A DNA stretch of 64,000 bases from Oscillibacter valericigenes (lineage in GTDB: Bacteria > Bacillota > Clostridia > Oscillospirales > Oscillospiraceae). Each line of letters opens with the position of its first letter. Positions within the stretch are counted from its first letter, which is position 1. Below are positions 57,674 to 64,000 of the stretch, piece after piece. The notes beneath the pieces were generated by a model. That model searched no databases. It saw only the letters and a list, made by a program, of their open reading frames with translations, and was not told the DNA's origin. Where the stretch lies: assembly GCF_021531435.1 (NCBI RefSeq), contig NZ_JAFBIS010000003.1, positions 122,103-186,102 of the forward strand, written 5' to 3'. Made by a program: the position numbers and the translations under genes.

Positions 57674-57777
57674 TTTTCGCGCCACGGCGCGGGACGGAGT
57701 TTTCGCGCCACGGCGCGGGACGGAGTTTTCGCGCCACGGCGCGGGACGGAGTTTTCGCGCCACGGCGCAGGACGGGG
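57674..57777 (+). repeat. 26-bp tandem repeat, four copies
   Basis: Units begin at 57674, 57700, 57726 and 57752; the first three are identical and the fourth has a few changes near its end. Each contains the palindrome CGCGCCACGGCGCG. Non-coding, just after the MerR operon. Confidence 0.9.
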
Positions 57778-57793
57778 GACGGCCCGGCTTCGC

Positions 57794-58255
57794 CGGGCGG
57801 GGATGCACCCCCCATTTTCTTTTTGAAACATCAAAAAGAAAATGCGCCGTGCACGGTGGAAAAGAAAAAATGTTTCGCGCAAAACGGCACTTTGTGCCTT
57901 TTTTGCTTGTGTACGGGGGTCCCAACAAGAGACATTGGGCATTTGGGGCTGGATCCAGCGTTGGGCGCGGGCCAAGCCTTGCTGAATCTTTCAGTCGTCA
58001 GCCCGCGACCGGGAATTGCGAAACCGGGGTGCAAAACCGACTTGACCTGCTTCTCTTTCCGCTGTCGCTGCCGCTCCCTATCCCCGGGAGGGGAATCCAA
58101 AGGGGAGGGGCCGCAGCCCCTCCCCTTTGAGTCGTTAGGGGGTGTGGGGGCGAGTCGAAACGCCCCCACGTTTCTGGAGGGGGTCACAGGGGGAGGGGTC
58201 TTTGCGCCAAAGACCTCTCCCCCTTTTCCCCCCGTCCCCCTGCGGAGGGGGCAAA
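57794..58255. repeat. Structured intergenic element, copy A
   Basis: Shares ordered modules with 60803-61392: a GGATGCACCCCCCATT start; hairpin H1 (57813-57844, 14-bp perfect stem); GCGCCGTGCACGGTGGA; hairpin H2 with T-run (57886-57904); a 73-base block (58078-58150) that is 71/73 identical; a variable stem (58144-58152 with 58161-58169); a 16-bp stem (58189-58223); and a terminal CCCCC/GGGGG hairpin ending 8 bases from the leftward carrier gene stop. Stems differ in sequence between copies while pairing is kept. No supported reading frame lies in 57621-58259. Confidence 0.8.
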
Positions 58256-58259
58256 ACTC

Positions 58260-59645
58260 CTACGCCATAATGACCCCAATGGTCAAAAACGCCACCGTCA
58301 GAATGAGGAAATACGCAATGAGTTTCCAAACGTATTTCAGCCAGCGGTCGTAGGGCACATGCCCCAGCGCCAGCGCGCCCATGACCACCGCCGCCGTGGG
58401 GGTGATGATATTCACCAGGCCCGAGGCAGACTGGAACGCCGTCACCACCAGGTCGCCGCCCACCCCCGCGAACTTGCTCAGCGGCGCCATAATGGGCACC
58501 GACAGCGTGGCAAGGCCGGAGGAGGACGGGATGAGCACCGTCAGGGGCAGGTAGATGAGATACACCAGCACTACAAAGGCCACCGGCCCGGCGCCGGAGA
58601 GGGCCCGCTCGCCCCAGTTCAGAATGGTGTCGGTGATGGCGCCGTCGTTCATCAGCACCGTGATGCCCCGGCTGATGCCGATGATGAACGCCACGCTCAA
58701 CAGCTCGCCGCAGCCGGAGACGAAGGTCTCGGTAATTTCCGTCTCCCCCATGCCGTCGATGAGCCCCACTACTACGCCGCCCACCAGGAACAGGGCGGAG
58801 AGCTCCGGGAACCACCAGCCTAAGGCCGGCAGGCCCACGCCCATCTCGTCAAAGGGGATGACGCCGTAGATCATAATGAGGAACACCAGGGCGAACACCG
58901 TCAGGATGACCTTGCGCTTGTTCGTCAGGGGCAGCGGCTCTCCGGCGGTGAAAGCCGGGGCGCTCTCCCCCGCCGCTACGGACAGGGCGGGCTGGCGCTT
59001 GACTTTCGCGGCGTAGGCCATCACGTACCAGATGGCCGCCCCCTCAAACACCACCCACTGGATGAGGCGCAGGAGGATGCCCTCTCCCAGGGAGACCCCG
59101 GCGAAGCCCGCCGCGATGCCCGTGGCGAAGGGGTTCACCGTGGAGCTGATGACCCCCGCGCCCGCCCCCAGCAATATGACGGAGATGGCCGTCACCGCGT
59201 CATAGCCCGCCGCCAGAAACACCGGGATGAGCAGCGGGAAGAACGCCATGGTCTCCTCCCACATGCCATACGTGGTGCCGCCCAGACCGAAGAGCAGCAT
59301 CAAAATGGGGATGAGCCACTTCTCCCTATCGCCCAGCGCCCGGATGACGTGGCTGACGCCAGCGTCCACGGCGCCGGTCTTCATCACCACGCCCAAAAAG
59401 CCGCCCACCATCAGGATGAACACGCAGACGTCCACCGCGTCGTAAAAGCCGGAAAAGGCGGCTTTCAGCACCGCGCCCACGCCCTGGGGCGACTGGGCCA
59501 CAGCGTGGTAGGTCCCCGCCTGGGGCACGCCGTCCACGTACTCATAGGAGCCCGCCGGGATGAACCAGGTGGCAAGGGCCACCAGGATGATCAGCAAAAA
59601 CAGGATGGTAAACGCCGTGGGCATCCGAAATCGTTTTTTCTCCAA
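58260..59645 (-). CDS. YfcC family carrier (arginine/ornithine or C4-dicarboxylate type)
   Basis: A 461-residue membrane transporter with about 12 helices, N-terminal MPTAFTILFLLIILVALATWFIPAG, and the family segments GGTTYGMWEETMAFFPLLIPV and LIPSSSGLATLSVPIMAPL. YfcC proteins belong to the IT superfamily; those beside ornithine carbamoyltransferase are usually arginine-ornithine exchangers. It lies 18 bases after the OTC gene on the same strand, supporting that reading. Confidence 0.85.
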   Translation of the reverse strand: MEKKRFRMPTAFTILFLLIILVALATWFIPAGSYEYVDGVPQAGTYHAVAQSPQGVGAVLKAAFSGFYDAVDVCVFILMVGGFLGVVMKTGAVDAGVSHVIRALGDREKWLIPILMLLFGLGGTTYGMWEETMAFFPLLIPVFLAAGYDAVTAISVILLGAGAGVISSTVNPFATGIAAGFAGVSLGEGILLRLIQWVVFEGAAIWYVMAYAAKVKRQPALSVAAGESAPAFTAGEPLPLTNKRKVILTVFALVFLIMIYGVIPFDEMGVGLPALGWWFPELSALFLVGGVVVGLIDGMGETEITETFVSGCGELLSVAFIIGISRGITVLMNDGAITDTILNWGERALSGAGPVAFVVLVYLIYLPLTVLIPSSSGLATLSVPIMAPLSKFAGVGGDLVVTAFQSASGLVNIITPTAAVVMGALALGHVPYDRWLKYVWKLIAYFLILTVAFLTIGVIMA

Positions 59646-59663
59646 AGGGTCTCCCCCCGTTTC

Positions 59664-60662
59664 TTATTTTCCGATAGTCGCCACCATGACGGCCTTGATG
59701 GTGTGCATCCGGTTTTCCGCCTCGTCGAACACCACCGAGTGCTTGCTGCGGAACACCTCGTCGGTGACCTCCCGGATGTCCACACCCTTGTCCTGCCACT
59801 CCTTGGCCAGCTTCGTCTCAAAGTCGTGGAAGGAGGGCAGGCAGTGCATATACAGCACGTTGGGGTTGCCGGTGGCTTTCAATGTCTCCTCCGTCACCCG
59901 GAAGGGGGACAGCAGCTCCGCCCGCTCGGGGATGAGGGCCTCCTCGCCCATGGAGGCCCAGATGTCGCCGTATATGACGTCGGCGTCCTTCACGTCCTCC
60001 ATGTGGTCGGTGATCTCAATGAGGCCGCCGTTCTCCCGGGCGGTGGCAAAGGTGCGCTTGATGAGGTCCTGGTCCATCTCCTTCGCCAGCTTCTCCGGGC
60101 CCAGGGCCACGAAGTGCATGCCCATTTTGGCCGCGCCGATCATCCATGCGTAGCACATGTTGTTCCGCACGTCGCCGGGGAACACCACCTTCACCTGGTT
60201 CAGGGGCTTGTGGCAGTGCTCCTCGATGGTCAGCATGTCCGCCAGAATTTGAGTGGGGTGGTCGGCGTCCGTGAGGCCGTTCCACACAGGTACGCCCGCC
60301 CACTTCGCCAGGTCCTCCACCACCTTTTGTTCGTAGCCCCGGTACTCGATGCCGTCGAAGAATCGGCCCAGGACCTTGGCGGAGTCCTCCAGGGACTCCT
60401 TTTTGCCCATCTGGGAGCTGTTCGCGTCCAGATAGGTGACGTGGGCGCCCTCCTGGGTGGCCGCCACCTCGAAGGAGCAGCGGGTGCGGGTGGAGGTCTT
60501 TTCAAAGAGCAGGACGATGTGCTTGCCCTTCATGGTGGGCTCGCAGATGCCCGCTCGGCGCTTGGCCTTCAGGTCGTGGGCCAGGTCCAGAAGATAACGG
60601 ATTTCAGCGGGGGTAAAGTCCTCCAGAGTCAGAAAACTCCGGCCTTTCAAATTGACTGCCAT
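59664..60662 (-). CDS. argF: Ornithine carbamoyltransferase
   Basis: A 332-residue transcarbamylase: STRTR (57-61) for carbamoyl phosphate, HPTQ, the ornithine loop and HCLPSFHD, with the C-terminal FRSKHSVVFDEAENRMHTIKAVM. The pairing with a YfcC-type antiporter suggests a catabolic (arcB-like) role in arginine deiminase metabolism, but arcA and arcC are not adjacent, so a biosynthetic role cannot be excluded. AAGGAG precedes ATG 60662. Confidence 0.93.
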   Translation of the reverse strand: MAVNLKGRSFLTLEDFTPAEIRYLLDLAHDLKAKRRAGICEPTMKGKHIVLLFEKTSTRTRCSFEVAATQEGAHVTYLDANSSQMGKKESLEDSAKVLGRFFDGIEYRGYEQKVVEDLAKWAGVPVWNGLTDADHPTQILADMLTIEEHCHKPLNQVKVVFPGDVRNNMCYAWMIGAAKMGMHFVALGPEKLAKEMDQDLIKRTFATARENGGLIEITDHMEDVKDADVIYGDIWASMGEEALIPERAELLSPFRVTEETLKATGNPNVLYMHCLPSFHDFETKLAKEWQDKGVDIREVTDEVFRSKHSVVFDEAENRMHTIKAVMVATIGK

Positions 60663-60802
60663 GGTGTGTTCTCCTTTTCAAAAATGAAGTAAGTGGGGGG
60701 TACGGACAGGGCCGGCGCGCCGTCAGGCGCGGGACGATGTGCCGCTGGGCGGCACGAGGACGGCCCGGGGCCGTGGGGAATGCCGGCCCACGGGGCCGGG
60801 AC

Positions 60803-61392
60803 GGGGGGATGCACCCCCCATTCTTTTTCGTCTTGCCGAAAAAGAATGCGCCGTGCACGGTGGAAGAAAAAGACGCTTGGGCGCAAAACCGGCGCCAGAA
60901 GGCGCCTTTTTTGCTTAAATGCGGGGGGCGTGCGAATCCATGCGGCAGAAACCTGCTAGGCTTCCGCCGAGTGCGCCGTACCGCCCAGGAACAGAGAACG
61001 TGCTCCCCCGCATTTGGCACTGCGCAGCGGCTTTCCGGGGTGGTCATCGTAAGGGCTTTACCATTAGCCCCGCGCGTTCCGCTTCGCTACGCGCTCCCCC
61101 AGTCTATCCCCGGGAGGGGAATCCAAAGGGGAGGGGCCGCAGCCCCGCCCCTTTGTGTCGTTAGGGGGTGTGGGGGAAACAGGCGAAGCGCCGCCAGCGG
61201 CGGATGAAGCGAGCCTGTTTCGAGGAAGCGGCGCGATTGGCGGCCCCGAAAAGGGGCCGGGAATCGCAATGCCGCGACGGTGTTGAAATTCGAAATCCCC
61301 CCGGGTTTCTCTTTGGGGGGGCGTGGGGGGACACTTCTCTTTTCAAAAGAGAAATGTCCCCCCTCCCCCCGTCTCCCCCTGAGGAGGGGGAA
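60803..61392. repeat. Structured intergenic element, copy B
   Basis: Second copy of the element at 57794-58255. H1: CATTCTTTTTCG (60819-60830) with CGAAAAAGAATG (60837-60848). H2: GGCGCC AGAA GGCGCC then TTTTTT (60891-60912). Conserved 73-base block 61104-61176. Variable stem GAAACAGGC (61176-61184) with GCCTGTTTC (61213-61221). Long stem 61325-61341 with 61347-61363. Terminal hairpin CCCCCTGAGGAGGGGG ends 5 bases from the rplI stop. No supported reading frame in 60663-61395. Confidence 0.8.
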
Positions 61393-61395
61393 GAA

Positions 61396-61845
61396 TTACT
61401 TCTCCTCAAACACAGACACGTACACCGTGCCCACGACCTCAAACCCCAGCTTCGCCTTGACCTGATAGCTGCCGAACGCTTTGATAGGCTCATCCAGCAC
61501 CAGCTTCTGCTTGGGAATGTCGATGTCGAACTGCTTCTTCAGCCCCTCGGAGATTTCCTTGGTGGTGACGGCGCCGAACAGCCGTCCGCCGTTGCCCGCC
61601 TTGGCGGTGAGCTTCACCATGCACTCCTTCAGCTTCTCGGCGGTGGCCTCGGCCTCGGCCTTCTGCCGGGCCTCCTCCGCCTTCCGTGCCTTCTCCTTCA
61701 GGTTCATGGTGTTGATGGCGTCGGTGGTGGCGGGAATGGCCATCTTCCGGGGCAGGAGGAAATTCCGGGCGTAGCCCTCGGAGACCTCCACCATCTGGCC
61801 CTTCTTGCCCTGGCCCTTCACGTCCTGCTGTAAAATCACTTTCAT
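61396..61845 (-). CDS. rplI: Ribosomal protein L9
   Basis: A 149-residue L9: [36 protein letters not shown] is the standard N-terminal 23S-binding domain, followed by the long connecting helix and C-terminal domain ending [15 protein letters not shown]. It lies 23 bases after gdpP, the usual Firmicute order, but dnaB/dnaC does not follow here. Confidence 0.97.
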   Translation of the reverse strand: MKVILQQDVKGQGKKGQMVEVSEGYARNFLLPRKMAIPATTDAINTMNLKEKARKAEEARQKAEAEATAEKLKECMVKLTAKAGNGGRLFGAVTTKEISEGLKKQFDIDIPKQKLVLDEPIKAFGSYQVKAKLGFEVVGTVYVSVFEEK

Positions 61846-61868
61846 GGGTTCTTCTCCTTATTATAATG

Positions 61869-63860
61869 TTATTTCTCGAAATAGTCGTCAATGGCGTCGG
61901 TCAGCTTCTGGCGCACGTCCAGCACGTTCGCGTTTTCCACCCTGCCTCCGGCGGTGGTGGAGTTGCCGCCGCCGCCCAGAGCCTCCAGGATGACCTGAAC
62001 ATTGATCTCGCCCAGGGAGCGGGCGGACATCAGCACGCTGCTGCCGTTGGTGTACACCACGAAGGACGCCTTGACCCCCTTGAGGGTCAGCAGCTCGTCG
62101 GCGGCCTGGGCCGCGGCGATGCGGTCCACGCCGTCCTGGGGAATGACGGCCAGGGCGATGTCGTCCCGGTACATCTCCGCCCGGCGGATGATGTCGTAGC
62201 GGGAGATCATGTCGTCCAGGTCGTTCTGGAACAGCCGCTGCACGTCCGCGGTGTCGGCCCCCGCCCGGCGCAGGAACGCCGCCGCCTCGAAGGTCCGGCC
62301 GCCGGTGCGCTGGGTGAAGTGCTTGGTGTCCAGCACGATGCCGGCAAGCAGCGCCTCCGCCTCATCCCGCAGGAGGTCGGCGGGCTCCACCATGTATTGC
62401 AGCAGCTCCGTCACCAGCTCCGCCGCTGAGGAGGCGTAGGGCTCGTGGAAGCTGAAGGCCGCGTTTTCGATATAGCTGGCGGCACGGCGGTGGTGGTCGA
62501 TGACGGCCACCCGGTTGCAGCTCTCCAAAAGCTGCTGGCTCTCCACCATGTCGGGGCGGTTGGTGTCCACCACCACCAAAAGCGCGCCGGGGCGCATCTT
62601 CAAAAAGGCGTCCGCCGGGGTGACGAACACGCCGGCGTAGTCCGGCACGGAGCGCAGGCGGGCAAGGACGGCCCCCGCGGCGCTGTGCTCCGCGTCGATG
62701 ACGATCTGGGCCCGCCTGCCCAGCTTCCGGGCGGCGCAGCACACGCCGACGGCGGCGCCCACGGCGTCCATGTCGGCGAAGCTGTGGCCCATGACGTAAA
62801 TTTCCGACGCGTCCATCATCAGCTCGCTGAGGGCGTTGGCCATGACCCGGGATTTGACCTTGGTGCGCTTTTCCGTGCTCTTGGCCCGGCCGCCGTAGAA
62901 CTCGAAGTCCACTTTGTTGCGGACCACCGCCTGGTCACCGCCCCGGCTCAGGGCCATCTCCACGGAGAGGTTGGCGTTCTTGTAGAGCTCGGGAATGCTG
63001 TCCGCGTCCTTGCCCATGCCGATAGACAGCGTGGGGTGGACGCCCTCGCCCACCTTGATGTCCCGGATGGCGTCCAGGACGGAGAACTTCTCCTCCACGA
63101 AGTGGGCGTAGTACTGTTCCTCAAAGATGAACAGGTAGCGGTCCCGCTCGGTTTTCAGCAGCAATCCGTCTCCCGCCGCCCAGTTGTTCAGCTTCTCGTC
63201 GATCTGGGCCAGGACCGCGCTGCGCTGGGTGTCCGGGCAGGATTTCATCAGGTCCTCGTAGTTGTCCACCATCATAATAGCCAGCACGGGGCGGGTGGCG
63301 GTGTAGGCCTCCTTCAGCTCGTCGGCCTCGGTGGTGTCCACCCAGTAGGTGGTGGCCACCAGGTTCTGCTCTCCGCCCCGGCCCTTGGCCCGGACGAGGC
63401 TGCCGTACACCCGGAAGCGGCGGCCGTTCATCACCACCCGCTCCGGGCACTCCTGCTTGCCCTCCAGCAGCCATTGAGCGGGGAAGTCGGGCACGGCGTC
63501 CTCCACCTTCATCTCAAAGAGGTGCTCCCGGACGCCCGCCAGCTGGAGGAAGTTCTCGTTGCTCCAGATGACCTCCCCGGTGTCGGGGCGGAAGACCATG
63601 ATGGGCAGGGGGGAGTTGATGAGGGTGGATTTACTGGCCGTATCTACGCTGCCCGTCACGCTGTCGATGTACTGTAAGATGCCCTGACGACGCTTTTTAT
63701 TTACCTCGGAGGAGTAAACGTACAGCGCCACGGTCGCCAGGCCCTCCACCAGGGCCAGGGGCCAGCTGACGGTGACGGCGGCTGCGGAAAAGACCAGCAG
63801 GCAGAAAAAGTACAGTTTCAAATTCGGTTCCAGCAAGCGTGAGAGTTTTTTGTTATTCAT
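61869..63860 (-). CDS. gdpP: c-di-AMP phosphodiesterase GdpP
   Basis: A 663-residue membrane protein: two N-terminal helices (about 15-50), a degenerate PAS domain (about 80-150), a degenerate GGDEF domain (about 175-305) and a DHH/DHHA1 phosphodiesterase with VMGHSFADMDAVGAA, VVDTNRPDMVE and VAVIDHHRRA metal ligands. It hydrolyses c-di-AMP to pApA and so tunes osmolyte and cell-wall homeostasis. The start at 63860 lies about 40 bases downstream of a good promoter. Confidence 0.95.
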   Translation of the reverse strand: MNNKKLSRLLEPNLKLYFFCLLVFSAAAVTVSWPLALVEGLATVALYVYSSEVNKKRRQGILQYIDSVTGSVDTASKSTLINSPLPIMVFRPDTGEVIWSNENFLQLAGVREHLFEMKVEDAVPDFPAQWLLEGKQECPERVVMNGRRFRVYGSLVRAKGRGGEQNLVATTYWVDTTEADELKEAYTATRPVLAIMMVDNYEDLMKSCPDTQRSAVLAQIDEKLNNWAAGDGLLLKTERDRYLFIFEEQYYAHFVEEKFSVLDAIRDIKVGEGVHPTLSIGMGKDADSIPELYKNANLSVEMALSRGGDQAVVRNKVDFEFYGGRAKSTEKRTKVKSRVMANALSELMMDASEIYVMGHSFADMDAVGAAVGVCCAARKLGRRAQIVIDAEHSAAGAVLARLRSVPDYAGVFVTPADAFLKMRPGALLVVVDTNRPDMVESQQLLESCNRVAVIDHHRRAASYIENAAFSFHEPYASSAAELVTELLQYMVEPADLLRDEAEALLAGIVLDTKHFTQRTGGRTFEAAAFLRRAGADTADVQRLFQNDLDDMISRYDIIRRAEMYRDDIALAVIPQDGVDRIAAAQAADELLTLKGVKASFVVYTNGSSVLMSARSLGEINVQVILEALGGGGNSTTAGGRVENANVLDVRQKLTDAIDDYFEK

Positions 63861-63907
63861 GCGCAGCGCTCCTTCACACCGGAAAACATACCAATAGATT
63901 TTATTAG

Positions 63908-63936
63908 TATAGCATTTCCGGTGGAAATGTGCAATG
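63908..63936 (-). promoter_or_regulatory. Predicted sigma-A promoter of gdpP-rplI
   Basis: TTGCAC (63936-63931), 17-base spacer, TATACT (63913-63908). Bases 63937-64000 hold nothing else recognisable. Confidence 0.8.
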
Positions 63937-64000
63937 GAAAAGAGCGAAAATACTCCTCCGGGAAAGTTCGGATGAGGGGGAGTCGCCCACGGGGCGGGGG

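Noticed and set aside
57674..57777. 26-bp tandem repeats considered as a CRISPR array
   Set aside because: The units are directly adjacent with no spacers and no cas gene is present in the window.
57601..58353. 250-codon frame in structured element copy A, with a short stretch that looks similar to a frame in copy B (60737-61207)
   Set aside because: The similarity comes from the shared hairpin DNA and does not extend; stems vary with compensatory changes rather than codon-wise, and there is no ribosome site.

Overview
The window looks like chromosomal DNA of a high-GC, spore-forming anaerobic Firmicute, most like the gut Oscillospiraceae (Flavonifractor, Lawsonibacter, Intestinimonas, Oscillibacter group). 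The reasons are a spoVAC gene behind a sigma-G-type promoter, strong AGGAGG ribosome binding sites, an oxygen-independent (CbiK/CbiD/CbiG type) cobalamin pathway, low-GC-type sigma-A promoters inside very GC-rich genes, and Firmicute gene orders such as gdpP-rplI and cpsBCD. Genus placement is inference.

Layout. 1-4.5 kb: leftward capsule/exopolysaccharide genes (cpsC-cpsD-cpsB, then a capD-type sugar epimerase cut by the window edge). 4.6-5.5 kb: a VanZ-like membrane protein. 5.7-7.4 kb: a degenerate integrated element bounded by 25-bp copies of the tRNA-Val 3' end, carrying a small XRE regulator and a chimeric, truncated tyrosine recombinase. 7.5-13.5 kb: an SDR reductase, a self-cleaving LexA/CI-like repressor with two palindromic operators, an isolated prepilin, tRNA-Tyr, tRNA-Thr, a small zinc-ribbon/sigma-region-4 trio, a YitT permease, an Asp/Glu racemase and tRNA-Gly with a partly duplicated 3' end. 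13.5-23.6 kb: a lipoprotein, a LUD protein, parC and parE; between parC and parE lie a PIN toxin-antitoxin pair and a lipoate block (lplA, free-standing lipoyl domain, lipA, second lplA). 24-27.7 kb: a membrane XRE regulator, spoVAC, hemW and a CmpB-type membrane protein.

27.8-52.1 kb is one leftward run of about 26 tightly packed genes for anaerobic cobalamin biosynthesis and for cobalt and corrinoid uptake. It starts at a sigma-A promoter (52,043-52,071), followed by a cobalamin riboswitch and an intrinsic terminator. The order is corrinoid uptake ABC transporter, sirC, cobA-hemD, cbiMNQO, cbiK, cbiD, cbiL, cbiF, cbiG, cbiH, cbiJ, cbiET, cbiA, cobT, cobU, cobS, a short cobU paralog, cobC, cbiB, cobD, cbiP, cbiC and a small cysteine-rich protein. 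Almost every junction is an ATGA/GTGA-type overlap or a gap of a few bases.

52.1-57.6 kb: a leftward operon (mutY, two tiny membrane proteins, thymidine kinase, radical SAM protein) faces a rightward six-gene operon that begins with a membrane-anchored MerR regulator and continues through two small membrane proteins, a YbjQ-type protein, a metallo-beta-lactamase-fold protein and a cysteine-rich protein. 57.6-61.4 kb: a YfcC-type carrier and ornithine carbamoyltransferase lie between two copies of a hairpin-rich intergenic element whose stems differ in sequence but keep their pairing. 61.4-63.9 kb: rplI and gdpP.

The best candidates for something undescribed are (i) the paired structured intergenic element at 57.8-58.25 and 60.8-61.39 kb, (ii) the membrane-MerR operon, in which a repeated C-terminal tail doubles as the ribosome binding site and start of the next gene, and (iii) the free-standing lipoyl carrier with its own attachment and synthesis genes.
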